In this document: positions 11,413 through 21,419 of the stretch, piece after piece
Position numbering within the stretch: position 1 is the stretch's first letter
Layout: each line of letters opens with the position of its first letter
DNA from: Molanna angustata
Taxonomy: Eukaryota > Arthropoda > Insecta > Trichoptera > Molannidae
Assembly: GCA_963576475.1 (NCBI GenBank)
Contig: OY754980.1
Span: 3,715,306-3,779,305, forward strand
DNA: 64,000 nt
Direction: 5' to 3'
The notes under the pieces: generated by a model
Database searches by the model: none
The model's input: only the letters and a program-made list of their open reading frames with translations
Told to the model about the DNA's origin: nothing
Program-made: the position numbers and the translations under genes

Positions 11413-12186
11413 CGTACATTAGTTAAATTTATTAATTTATTGACTTAATCAAACTACTTTTTGATAAATGTGTGGGTGGAGTTTAGAAAAGTTCTGTTTT
11501 GTGTGGTCTTAATAGAATCGCATTTAATGCACTTTTTTTCATGCTACATATTTATTAATTTCCATCGGATGTCATAACTATATATATTATTTACAATTGC
11601 TCGTTTTGTTAAAAGTAGTATTTCACCCAACTGTGATAGTAGTATTTCACCACTTGAATTCGTTTGTTTTGTGCCCATTAAAACGTGCAATAAAAAATGT
11701 CGAGTTGCAATTGATTTATGTATGTGTATGTATACAGTAGGAACAAAGCGTTGATACAAACGGGGTTTGTATCAACGCTGGTATTCATAGAGCACAAAAC
11801 GTTAGTTTTTGGGGCGCCTAAATTGCCAACGATACGGGAAATTATTTTGACAATTTATTCCCCTTTGCCACGAAGAAAATGATAAAATACCGCGATAAAT
11901 TGGTGAAACAGAAAAATCCGATCGACAATGAATTTATAAACGGATTTTTTTCTACCTAACTATGGAAAAACAAACAAAAGAGTGTGTACAGATACAAAGA
12001 AAAAAATATGAAACAAGTAGAATATGTAAGTGCAGTGAAGCACCGCCTTAGAATAGTGCGTCCACTCTTTTCTATTATCATCGCTTTTGGGTGTCCCGTA
12101 AGAGCCGGGTAATAGAAAATATAACAGGCAATATAACATCTCACAAAGCTCAGCAGCAATGAGGTGCACCACCAATTACGAAATCG
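11413..12186. other. unassigned spacer
   Basis: Holds a short perfect palindrome (listed separately) and no recognised gene. Confidence 0.3.
11747..11779. repeat. perfect palindrome, 15-bp arms, 3-nt loop
   Basis: AGCGTTGATACAAAC - GGG - GTTTGTATCAACGCT. Confidence 0.85.
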
Positions 12187-12640
12187 TGCTTTTAAAGGTA
12201 ATGCACACCCACATAGCTGTCGCTGGTTATCTCACATGTTGGTGTTATGCCGTGATGGCGTGTATGTAGAATAATCAATCATAACATTTAAAAAATCAAA
12301 ATGACGATAATTATAAGGACCAAAGCAAAGATATACAAAGGTCGACATACTAATTAATTAATTTAATTCCGAGGACACGAGAAATGTAATGGTTTTTGGT
12401 CTATTCTATTGAAAACGTGGTATTTAAATCGGGATCCCTTAAAAGGGTAATGCACACCTACACACCTGTCCCTGGTGATCCCACATTGAAGCATTATGCC
12501 GTGATGATATGAATGTAGAATAATCAATCATACTACTACAAAAATCAAAATGATAATTATAAGGAACAAACCAAAGATATAATAAAGATTTATTCACTAA
12601 TAATTCCGAGGACACGAGAAATATAATAATAAATAGTCTT
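12187..12640. repeat. diverged direct duplication, ~200-bp units
   Basis: Units at 12187-12405 and 12437-12637 share aaaggtaatgcacacc, ttatgccgtgat, tagaataatcaatcata, aaaatcaaaatga, aattataagga and ttccgaggacacgagaaat in the same order. They probably derive from one transposon end duplicated in tandem. Identity of the source is unknown. Confidence 0.7.
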
Positions 12641-12646
12641 TGATTA

Positions 12647-13282
12647 AAAGGTCCGAATGCAGATCCTAGCTAAATACTAAATTCTAAATACTAACCATAT
12701 TTTTATTGCACAGTCGCTCACTTAAGTTAGGAGATCACGTGGCTTCCTAACTGGAGGATGCTACCAAGTTTTTATATGGGAATTACATTGCAGACATATC
12801 TGCAATGCAACTGTCAAAAAGTAAGGTTGATCGTGAATAGCCTTACGAGTCATTTCATACTAAAATACGAGATGTTTTCGATGGATTATGATTTTAGCGA
12901 CTTCGACAAATATGTATTTGGTAATTTTGTTAAATCAAATCCCACACAGAGCATTCAACGATCTATACGAGATGACGAGAATTCGCTGGAATTTCAGAAG
13001 AATCGTGACATCAAGCTGTCATTGTTAGCTTGGTTACATGCGTTAGTGTTGTTATGACAAAAAAACATTTTAAACGTCAGTCTAAATTTACCCCATAGAA
13101 AGCTATCTATCTCTTTTCTTCATACACAATAATGTGAAATTCTACGACATCGACCTTAAGTTTGGCGTAGTATTTGATGTCATTGCGACGCAATTGCTTG
13201 CTTAAGAATACTAAATACTCCAGTGAGGTTAAGAGTTAGTATTTAGTTACATACCTTATAGGACTGTGGATTCGGGTCATAG
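12647..13282 (+). mobile_element. PIF/Harbinger-like MITE, copy 1
   Basis: Ends carry an imperfect inverted repeat (ggtccgaatgcagatccta at left, tataggactgtggattcggg at right) and actaaatactaaata motifs inside both ends. An inverted second copy lies at 62861-63537. A short reading frame at 12872-13057 (MFSMDYDFSDFDKYVFGNF, then IRDDENSLEFQKNRDIKLS) resembles the N-terminus of a PIF/Harbinger transposase. The superfamily call is inference. Confidence 0.6.
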
Positions 13283-13866
13283 TGTATTATATTGAGAACT
13301 TGGTATTTTAATTTATTTTGTTTATAAATATTCGACGTTTTTTATTGATTATTATAAAACAAATGAAAAAATACAGAAAAAAGAATCAAATTGTGCGACT
13401 GAGAGAGATTGAAATACGAATAATTCCCTCGTGTTAAGAGTCAAATTGTTCGGAAAATGTTTCGACTATAACTAACTTGTATGTTTGTTGTTGGCTCCTT
13501 GCGGCTTCTTAAAAGTTAGGAATCAAAGGAGGCTTTTAACGGTAAATCCTAAGGCGCTAAAACTATCCCAAGATAGCTGCCGCTATTGGGAAAACACGAA
13601 GGACCGTCGAAATTCAATTATAGACAAAGAGAAAAAATGTACGGCGTATAAAATTCCGCCGTCCAAGAGTACCAAAAAAAGGAACTATTTCGTAAACTAT
13701 AATAAACCCCAGTGACTTTTGAGAGAGATGAATATTGAATTAAGATCAGAGAAGGGTAGGTACATAGTATTTTGTTATTTATCAGCGACCTTATTGCGTA
13801 ATGTGAGAAATCGAATGGAAAAGGGATGATATAAGAAATTCTAGAGAGCAGTTTTTAAAGATACGT
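13283..13866. other. spacer, nothing recognised
   Basis: A 76-codon frame at 13485-13715 has no recognisable family and starts at a non-ATG codon. Confidence 0.3.
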
Positions 13867-14296
13867 TATTATTAATGAAACAAGTCAAAAATGAAATAAT
13901 ATTTCTGGCGCAGTTCAGGGGTGACATCTGTTCTAGACACCGTCACCACATTTATAAGGACTGTTGCTTTCATTGTTTACAAATAAACAAATTTATCAAT
14001 GGATGGCGTTACAAAAAAAAGGTTTCTTCGTGACTTCATAGATGGCAATAGTATAATTCCTTATTTTCAGGTGAATTGTCACACATTATTAAAATATATA
14101 GAACTTTCAAAAATTACATTGATAAGGGAACTCAATAAGAAGTCATAATTGGTGAAGGTTGCGCAAGCGCATAAAGCGAAAACGTAAGCCAGCCGATGAC
14201 AGGTCGTAAGCCCTGTAGGTGCCCTGAGTTCCTGGTTCTTCTATAATATCCCAACTTCGTCTCTATTGAGATGTTAAAAAGTTTGTCAGTAAAAAT
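13867..14296 (-). mobile_element. MITE-like family B, copy 1 (reverse orientation)
   Basis: Shares tttctggcgcagttcagggg, ggatggcgttac, the core ccgatgacaggtcgtaagcc, and the end ggttcttctataatatccca through tgagatgttaaaaagtttg with copies at 24200, 30975 and 38345. No coding capacity. Confidence 0.7.
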
Positions 14297-14654
14297 CACA
14301 TTGTTTCAGCCACGAATGACATATTTCATGCGACCAATCAAAAAATAAATCAACGCGTGATTAGTAATAACAATGAAAATATATAAACGTGTTTGCATCG
14401 CAGAATAAAAATTTGCTTAGATATTTTAGAGAAAATATTAAAATACGGTGCAAAATTTACAAACGAACCAAAAATATAATGGTGACATCTAGTACCAACA
14501 ATGTAGAAGGACAGGGTCTTGCGTAGATACGCTATTTCCAAATAGATGGCGTTAGCATTTCAACTTTAAAATGAATAGCATAAAAATTCAGTATGGGAAA
14601 CATATATAATGACTAGACGCCTAAATTTTATTATACCTATATCCAAGATTATTC
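14297..14654. other. spacer with a degenerate family-B-like patch
   Basis: ggtgacatctagtacc and aaatagatggcgttagca resemble family B motifs at low similarity. Nothing else recognised. Confidence 0.3.
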
Positions 14655-14845
14655 GTTGGCCTTACTGGCTCAGTTGGTTAGGTATCCAACTGCTGATCCA
14701 AGGGTCCCGGGTTCGATACCCGGTGGAGACAAAGTTTTTTATTGTGTTTTCAGTCTGGATCTGTGAGACAATAAATAAAGCAAGTCTCCAGAATGTGGCG
14801 TCTTGTTATTGGGTTGTGTGTTAAATAATTATTTGACATAGCACC
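14655..14845 (+). mobile_element. tRNA-derived SINE, copy 1
   Basis: The head is tRNA-like with box A (TGGCTCAGTTGG) and box B (GGGTTCGATACCC), the split promoter of RNA polymerase III. The body shares agtctggatctgtgagac and gtctccagaatgtggc, and the end ttaaataattatttgacata, with copy 2 at 28336-28520. The A-rich tail is absent; an LTR starts directly after it. Confidence 0.85.
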
Positions 14846-15278
14846 TGTTAGTTGCCTGAGAAGTCAGAAAATAACATATTGTATCTTAAGATATTACAGA
14901 ACTCCATATGAAAATTATATCCTTGATATGGGTAATCACGAAGGTTTTGATTTCGCTGATTGACCAGACTTGCCCCCCTGGCCTCTAACTGTGATATATT
15001 GATGTTGCGCCTTGTATCAGGCAATCTGTATAGCAGTTTACGAGATTGTACGAACAGGTAATTCGGCAATCTTCGTTAGTAAGGATTTTAATATAAAGTA
15101 ATGTCTGTGGTTAGGCCGGGGTGCATTGATTGGTCGATTGATCGGGTATTGATCAATGATAGTGCTCTCACGTTGTGGTTCATTTATAAACTAATTAATT
15201 GTACTTCTCTCTTGTATATCAGATTTACTGTATTTAATTTAATTATATCTGTTATATCAATTGTAGCCAGTAATCACA
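14846..15278 (+). promoter_or_regulatory. LTR of a retrotransposon, followed by a primer-binding site
   Basis: Starts TGTTAGTTG and ends AATCACA, giving TG...CA ends. One base later is TGGCGACGAGG (15280-15290), which is complementary to the 3' end expected of an insect tRNA-Ser(GCT) and is a common primer-binding site of insect LTR elements. No gag or pol follows and no second LTR was found, so only this LTR plus a little leader remains. Confidence 0.6.
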
Positions 15279-15917
15279 CTGGCGACGAGGAAAAAGGAAG
15301 GAATTACAGTAATTCAGGGTTTTACTTTATGGGATAAAGAGAAAAAAATTGTGGTGACTAGTTTTTATGAATTGGCAATGTAATGGGTTGTAATAGATAA
15401 GTAATATTTCAAATGGGATTTGTAATAAAATAAGTAGTACAATGTTTAGGACATGTGACCGTCCGCAAGGCCCGGCAATCATCACATGATGTGTCCAATC
15501 ACGTACATCTAACCAGTCTAAATAAATTCATAGATTCTATGTTAAATATTATAAGTAAAAATAACGGACGGAATGAGATCATCGAGATTTGACACAGTGA
15601 GGTCTCGATAATCCGGAGCCGCGCCGCTGAGACAACACTGTATTACTGCGCTTTTAAAACATACACAGCCGGCCGTGGTACAGTGGTTATTTGTTTAGCG
15701 TTGTGCCGATTTATTATATTTCATTCGGGGCAATAACAGGTAGTTTATTTCAGTTTAAAATTTATTATTGTTATAATGTTTATATGCGGGATTTGACTGT
15801 ATACCAACTGAATTTATCAAATATGGTGGCGAAAATACGATGGAGTGGTGTCATTGCCTCTTCAACATTTTTTTTTCAATGATTGAAACTGTCACTTCAT
15901 GATAGAACTCCATAATC
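15279..15917. other. leader remnant and unassigned spacer
   Basis: Begins with the primer-binding site. A tRNA box-A-like string (cgtggtacagtggtta) at about 15674 hints at an old SINE but box B is poor. No gene recognised. Confidence 0.3.
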
Positions 15918-17334
15918 AACTAGAATTATGAAAAAAATTATATTTAATTCTGAGTCCTACTTAATTTTTTTCTGCAAACGCGACTCCCATTCACCGGTAT
16001 CGCTCTATACTGAGCATCGTCAGAATCGAGAACAATAGTGATGAAGACCATCTATATATAGATTCAAAAAGAGGATAACAATAAGGTAAGGCGCGCATGG
16101 AAGCTTAAATAAATCGGCCGATTTATTTATCGGCCGATAAAAAATCGGCCGATCGGTTCTAACGCGCATGGAAGCTTCTAGAATCGTACAATTGGAAATA
16201 ACACGGCGGTCAACATTCATATGATAAGAAATAATTGACAAATCATAATTTACCGAACTTAATCAAAAAATCATTAACTTGGGCTCCATGCGCCTGTACA
16301 ACAAGCGGGAAAAAGAAAAACATTGCGCGGGAAACAGAAAACTGCGGTACCTTTGTATTGCGCGGTAAAAGGTATGTATTGCACGGGAAAAGATAAATAA
16401 ATTGACAGATCATAATTTACCAAACATAACCTAGAAATCATTATGATGGGCTCCGCGCGCGTACAAGCGGGAAAATACAAACATTGCGCGGGAAACAGAA
16501 AAGAACTATTGTGTGACAGAGCAAATGTACAGACGCAATAGTGAACCAAGTATATAATATAATATTAAACTTTTTTTAAGGTTTTTTCGTTGACACAGTT
16601 GAAGTTCATAATTATAAATTGTAAAAAAAAAACACTTGAAACACAGTTAAGTTTTTATTCACTAAGCGGAATATTTATTAAATTACCTATGTAACTATTA
16701 TTCAATTAAATAATAACTTACCCAATTCAGTTCTTTTATTATGATTTAGCTGTTCCCAGCCAGTTATTAATATTTCGCTTATCTCCAACCACAATTTTTG
16801 CTTAATTTGGCGGTTACTATAATTTTTTATCATATAATGAAGGACGTGCTTCAACTAATATAATTAATTTTTCCGAATCAAAATTTATTTCATCTGACAT
16901 TTCGTTTGGCAGCACTGACGACGTACTTCTCGATCTACTGCGCTCGGACGATTAAATTATCGGTGAGCATGCGCCATGCGCGCCCTCTCATACAACAAGA
17001 TTGGTTACAAAAAATCGGCCGATCTCGATCGGCCGATTTTTTTGTGTCTCGTCACAGATTTTAAAATCGGCCGATTCTGTTAGCTTTCATGCGCGCTCTT
17101 ACATGTAATTCGTATGTTGTAACTCACCGATTATTAATCGGCCGATGAAATTAGCTTCCATGCGCGCCTACCTTAATAGAGAAGGAAGGGGACAATTTCA
17201 AGAAAAAATAAATACACGAAAGACATTAAAGTAAATATGTATTTAGGTATAATAAAAATACAAATGAGTCGCGTTTGCGGAAAAAAATTAAGTAAAAATT
17301 AAAATTGAATATAATTTTTTGCATAATTCTAGTT
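15918..17334. mobile_element. DNA element with ~68-bp terminal inverted repeats (outer element)
   Basis: Left end 15918-15985 and right end 17267-17334 are inverted copies: AACTAGAATTATG outermost, then an A-rich block, cttaattttttt, and GCAAACGCGACTC innermost. It encloses a second inverted-repeat element (16081-17177). No transposase frame is recognised, so it is non-autonomous or not a transposon in the strict sense. No clear target duplication was found. Confidence 0.7.
16081..17177. mobile_element. inner inverted-repeat element with subterminal palindrome arrays
   Basis: Ends TAAGGTAAGGCGCGCATGG... and (reverse complement of right) TTAAGGTAGGCGCGCATGG..., each continuing AAGCT. Near the ends are seven copies of the palindrome ATCGGCCGAT: 16113, 16129 and 16144 at left; 17014, 17028, 17066 and 17137 at right. 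The end motif GCGCGCATGGAAGCT recurs a second time on each side (16162-16175; about 17081-17095 as GCATGAAAGCT). The interior has a diverged direct duplication (16211-16341 and 16394-16503) with motifs cattgcgcgggaaacagaaa. No coding sequence. Confidence 0.75.
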
Positions 17335-17775
17335 CTTTAACAAATGTTGGGAGACAGGACGTAATCCGTCAGATTGGAGAAATGCAGTTATTGTGGCCCT
17401 TTTTAGACTGCAAGAACTACCGAGCTATCAGTCCGCTGAGTTCGGTTGGAAAATTGTATGCTAGGATACTTGACCAAAAGTTGAGAAAGGTTACAGCAAG
17501 TAAGGTATGGGATGCACAAAGGGCGTTTGTTGGAGGTATAGTATCCGCCGACCAAATTTTTTCTCTTCGAATGGCGACTGAAAAGGTTCTGGCAAAAAAC
17601 CGTGAGCTTTTCTGTGCTTTCATAGACCTGGATAAAGTCGACCGTGAAAAGCTTTGGAACGTGCTATCAGTGTATGGAGCGGGAGGCAGGTTGATAAGGG
17701 CAATATCATCTCTTTATGAAGAAAACCAAGCCTGTGTGAGGATTGAAAACTCTCTTACAGGATGGTTCTTCATTG
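17335..17775 (+). pseudogene. RTE-like reverse transcriptase fragment with internal deletions
   Basis: Internal RT piece matching the intact copy: DCKNYRAISPLSSVGKLYAR, VWDAQRAFVGG, IFSLRMATEKVLAKNRELFC, DREKLWNVLSVYG. Compared with the intact frame, about 18 bases are missing before DCKNYR, and four codons are lost inside the catalytic motif A (AFIDL-K-VDREKLW lacks the AYD residues). Catalytically dead; no 3' end present. Confidence 0.85.
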
Positions 17776-17900
17776 TGATATCACAAAGAAATTTGATGGT
17801 TCTTCATGCTGGTTCTGATTAAAAATCCAAGCATTCTGTAGGCCTTATCTATAATAGATTCAATGTGTGAATTAAATCTAAGTATTACAAAATAGTCCAA
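17776..17900 (-). pseudogene. LINE (jockey-like) RT fragment, minus strand
   Basis: The minus strand reads LRFNSHIESIIDKAYRMLGF and LIRTSMKNHQ, the RT thumb segment typical of jockey-like LINEs (DSKL-F--HI--I--KA-RMLGFI-R). Joined directly to the RTE fragment on its left. Confidence 0.65.
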
Positions 17901-18263
17901 GTGAATTGGATTATCGACCGTCGACTGTACATTATTTCGGGTTATTTTCGTAATACCGCGTGCAGACCTTACAGTTGTAATAGTCTAAATGAGTTTATAT
18001 TTGCATGAGTGAAAGCTGTCTCGCTTTTTGTAGAGATTACTTAACACCAGAGGGTCCGTCCCCTCCCACCTGGTCGCTGCGTGACCCAACCCCAAATATG
18101 TCGACGATGAACCGTAATTTTATTCCAGTGTACACTTAACCATTCCTATTCATTCTGCTGAAGATTTTAAGTTATTGAAATCAGCTAGACTATATAAATC
18201 GAAGCATTCGAGGTTGATGCGCATCTCTTAGTTCGATAGTCTGCAATGAAAGAGTTTCAAATG
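17901..18263. other. spacer, nothing recognised
   Basis: No coding or repeat signal supported. Confidence 0.35.
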
Positions 18264-18334
18264 GGTGGTGGCAGAGAGGTTAGCGCGCTGGGTTAGTAAT
18301 CCAGTGGTCGCGAGTTCGAATCCTGCCACGAACG
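18264..18334 (+). other. tRNA-like sequence (Thr-AGT-like), probably SINE head or tRNA pseudogene
   Basis: Has a D-arm-like GGCAGAGAGGTTAGCGCG, an anticodon arm CTGGG-TTAGTAA-TCCAG (anticodon AGT) and a T loop TTCGAAT. The T stem (GCGAG/CCTGC) has a mismatch and the acceptor stem pairs poorly. A close relative lies at 22739. Confidence 0.5.
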
Positions 18335-18439
18335 ATTTCGTTCACCTGTAGCACAAGCATTACTGCTTAGTTTGGGGATTGTATGAGGATATATATGTAC
18401 TTGTTATACAGACATATTCATTCTTTTAAAAAAATCGAG

Positions 18440-18610
18440 ATAGAGGGGTCGGAAGAAGGCAACTTTCCTGGCTTCGAAACATCCGGGAATGGACCGGTAT
18501 GAGAACTGCGGAAGAGCTGTTTCACACTTCCCAGAACAGGGAGGATATCTCTATGGTGGTCGTCGACGTCGGGGGGACCTGACATGACACGAAGAGAAAA
18601 AGAAATAATT
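18440..18610 (+). pseudogene. LINE 3' end with C-terminal peptide
   Basis: Frame reads SWLRNIREWTGMRTAEELFH and ends VGGT then stop, followed by catgacacgaag and a purine-rich tail. The same C-terminus (LLRNIRNWTGIRSVGELF...VGGT stop) occurs at 36181-36459, so both belong to one LINE family. Confidence 0.7.
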
Positions 18611-18779
18611 GAAGCGAATTTATCAAATAAAGGGCATGAATGATTTTTGTAACTTAAGGGGGCGACTGCCGCCAACGTACCTACTTTTTCAATTTGATAT
18701 TGCATCACTACTACAAAACGAATTATTTTGAAAAAAATAAATTAGTTTAATATAAATAAAGAATAGAAAAATATAAGAA

Positions 18780-18845
18780 AAAGAAAAATATATCTTAAGT
18801 TAAAGAAAAATATATCTTAAGTTAAGAAAAATATATCTTAACTTT
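18780..18845. repeat. 21-bp tandem repeat, three units
   Basis: agaaaaatatatcttaagtt repeated three times immediately left of a fold-back element. Confidence 0.75.
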
Positions 18846-19245
18846 TTAATTATGTTCTGTACATACTCTTGTAGAAAAATTATAAGCATACCCCGATTTT
18901 TGACATTTATCTTGTATTTCTAAAAAACTATAAGGTATAGAACAATATATTTTTTTTAAATTAAAGAAGAAAAAAAATCTGGAAAATTTACCAATAAAAA
19001 CTTTTTCTTCGCAATGGCGCTGAATGAAAAACAACTGTTTTTTAGGTTTCTTTACTAAACCTGAAGCATTAATGCAACGTCACGACATATTTTTCCAGAC
19101 ATTTTTGTCTTCTTTAATTTAAAAAAATATATATTGCTCTACGCCTTATAGTTTATTAAAAATATAAGATAAACGTTGAAAATTGGGGTATGCCATTATT
19201 TTTTTACAAGAATTTATACAGAACATTATAAAAAGATAAGGCATA
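18843..19245. mobile_element. fold-back element with long inverted repeats
   Basis: Arms of roughly 140-150 bp: left (ttatgttctgtacata, ataccccgatttttgacatt, aactataaggtatagaacaa, ttaaagaagaaaaaaaatct) and right as its inverted copy (ataatgttctgtataa, ataccccaattttcaacgtt, aactataaggcgtagagcaa, ttaaagaagacaaaaatgtc). A loop of about 100 bp separates them. No coding sequence. Confidence 0.75.
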
Positions 19246-19370
19246 TTCCTCTTTATTAATAACCAAACTATCTAAATATTTTGGAAATAATGATGTTATA
19301 TCAAATTGAAAAATAGATAAGTTGGCAGCAGTCGACCCCTTAACTAGTAATTTGTCTAGTGTTGTATATT

Positions 19371-19472
19371 ATAGAGAAAACGCCACGGACAGGGTGCAAT
19401 GGAGACGATTCCTTGAAGAGGTCATGGCCCATCCTGAGCTTTGGAGTCACTGATAATTGATGATGATGATGC
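19371..19472 (+). mobile_element. tiny 5'-truncated LINE insertion with (GAT)n tail
   Basis: About 100 bp encoding WRRFLEEVMAHPELWSH and stop, followed by a (GAT)n tail. Flanked by the 8-bp repeat tgtatatt at 19363-19370 and 19473-19480, a target-site duplication. Extreme 5' truncation typical of target-primed reverse transcription. Confidence 0.7.
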
Positions 19473-19552
19473 TGTATATTTTTTGATAAATAAAGGAAGC
19501 TAACTATCAAAAATTCGCGAGTGAATTAAAGATCAGGGGTACACACAAGAAA

Positions 19553-19622
19553 AGGAAGGCACTCAGTTCAGTTCTCTCTGCCTACCCTGTGAGGAACATG
19601 ACGTGATGGCATATATGTATGT
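19553..19622 (+). mobile_element. RTE-like 3' end remnant
   Basis: ttctctctgcctaccctgtg followed by aggaacatgacgtgatgg and a TATG-type tail; only the last ~70 bp of the family is present. Confidence 0.7.
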
Positions 19623-19725
19623 AAATTAAATCTTCGATAGGTTGACTCGAATGTAGCCAAGTATCCATATCCCTGGGAGAAATTAAGATTTATCTCTGAA
19701 ATTCAATTCATCACAAATTTTCAAA

Positions 19726-19827
19726 ATGGCGGCGACATTGGCAGAGATTACGATAGTAATCAAATTGATTGTATTTATTGTCTGTGGAAGTATTGGAATG
19801 CATTTATCTGCCAGCGACGCGCCGTAG
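19726..19827 (+). CDS. small ORF, 33 residues, signal-peptide-like (unsupported)
   Basis: ATG in a favourable context (tcaaaATGG) opens MAATLAEITIVIKLIVFIVC then GSIGMHLSASDAP and stop: a short N-terminus, a hydrophobic stretch and small residues, as in a secretory signal. It could be a first exon of a split gene or chance. No partner exon is seen. Confidence 0.15.
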   Translation: MAATLAEITIVIKLIVFIVCGSIGMHLSASDAP

Positions 19828-20738
19828 ACACGCGGCGATTGAAATATTTCAAACAGAATTACATTTCACAAAATATTATCTAAATTATTTACACAATGAA
19901 ATGAACAACAGTGAATATTGGCGATGATTTGATGATAGAAAAAAAATAATGTTAAATAAATTAAATATATTGTGTACAAATTCACAAGATATTCAAGGTG
20001 GCTTATAAATAATGACATTTTATTTATAGACACGTTATATGAGAAACGCTCTACAAAAAATGGTACAGTTTAATGAATTCGTACAACATCGCCAAGAAAG
20101 AGCAAGGAATGACGGAATACATCAGTGAGAAAGAGATATGTAATACAATAATAAATATTCAGACACACTGCATACGTTTTTTTTTCTCTTTTACTCTTAG
20201 TAATCAAATTATATTTATCTCTTACACCAAACGTCTGTGAAAGAGACGAACATATATCAAATTATAGATGTGCAAAAAAGCGAATCCACTAAGCACTAAG
20301 CAAATGTCACGACGCGTATTTACAAAATGTAAATTATATTTCAATCAGTTAAAATTGTATATTAGGACGACACCGGGTAGATTTTTTATATATGTAAGCT
20401 GACTTGACATGTCGGCAGTGTGTTTTTCTCTTGTTTATTGAAAATAAAAATAATAATCTACAAATTCATATAAATATATTAATTATCAAATAAATATGCA
20501 GCATTAAGTTATATATCTGGTCGGCCCTTCACAGTTCTAGTGGAATCTTTACATGTTTTGATCGCATAAGATGGCATTTTGACTACGAAAATACGTCCGG
20601 ACACTACAACAACTTGCGTGGAACAAAAGTGAGGTATGCGCCTTATTTTTTGTTTGGCGAATTCAAATATTAGTATCGTATGTATTATTTTTATATGTCA
20701 TTGCTTATAAATAATCTAATCTTTCATTTGAAAAAACA
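19828..20738. other. spacer, nothing recognised
   Basis: Read on both strands; no family or repeat identified. Confidence 0.35.
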
Positions 20739-20842
20739 GGAGACCTCTGTGATGACCAAGGCAGAGAGATTAATGGACAATGTCTCCCAAGATTTGAATC
20801 TGAAGAACGTCTGTGATGACTGGGAGTCCATCAGATCTTGAC
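20739..20842 (+). pseudogene. possible LINE C-terminal remnant
   Basis: Short open stretch TKAERLMDNVSQDLNLKNVC then DDWESIRS and stop, resembling RTE/BovB-type C-termini (R-R-W-D-V-DL...DR--WR). Weak. Confidence 0.25.
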
Positions 20843-21330
20843 AAATTTAAATGAGACAATTCATTATGAGGTATCCACATTGTAATTTAAATAAGCATGA
20901 AAATATTTTTTATGAGTTTCTCGTGGATTCCATCACCAGCGGCCTTACTCTCCACTGCAAATCCGATCCCAATACGATCCGACTCGCTAAGAACCTACCT
21001 TTGTAACGGAGAAAGAATGCGATAGGTAGGTATGTTTTAATAGTAATAGTCGTTCATTTGAATGTAGGCAGGCGGCAGATAGGTAAGTTCTAAATGAAAA
21101 TTTGAAATCGGGATCGGATTCGAGTTTCAAGAGTAAGGTTACGAATCTTGATTAAATTTAAATGGGACCATTATAATATTATGAGGTAGCCACATTGTAA
21201 TTACAAAGAATCATTGAAATCGGACGACGCGACGTAGTAAATAAATTATCGCTGAACATGAAAATTGATTTTTGTTATTGTTTTCTCATGGATCCCACCA
21301 TCACGGGGGAAAGTTTGGTCAACCAGCGGA
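20843..21330. repeat. diverged direct repeat interrupted by a ~195-bp MITE
   Basis: The sequence cttgacaaatttaaatgag then attatgaggtatccacattg recurs as cttgattaaatttaaatggg then attatgaggtagccacattg about 300 bp further on. Between them, 20943-21138 has inverted ends (ccttactct... aatccgatccca and its inverse), a small non-coding MITE. Confidence 0.6.
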
Positions 21331-21419
21331 AATCAAAACCATCCATGTTTACCCATTTCAAGAATATTATTATATTTAACGAATTGCACTACTTAACGAA
21401 TTGCATTGGTTGAAGTGTC
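21331..21419. other. spacer, holding part of the recurrent ~65-bp motif
   Basis: gtttggtcaaccagcggaaa and tcaaaacc at 21305-21350 match the motif also seen at 14907-14979 and twice at 41389-41490. Confidence 0.4.

Noticed and set aside
18264..18334. Functional tRNA-Thr gene
   Set aside because: Anticodon arm is good, but the T stem has a mismatch and the acceptor stem pairs poorly. The relative at 22739 is truncated, so a SINE head or pseudogene is more likely.
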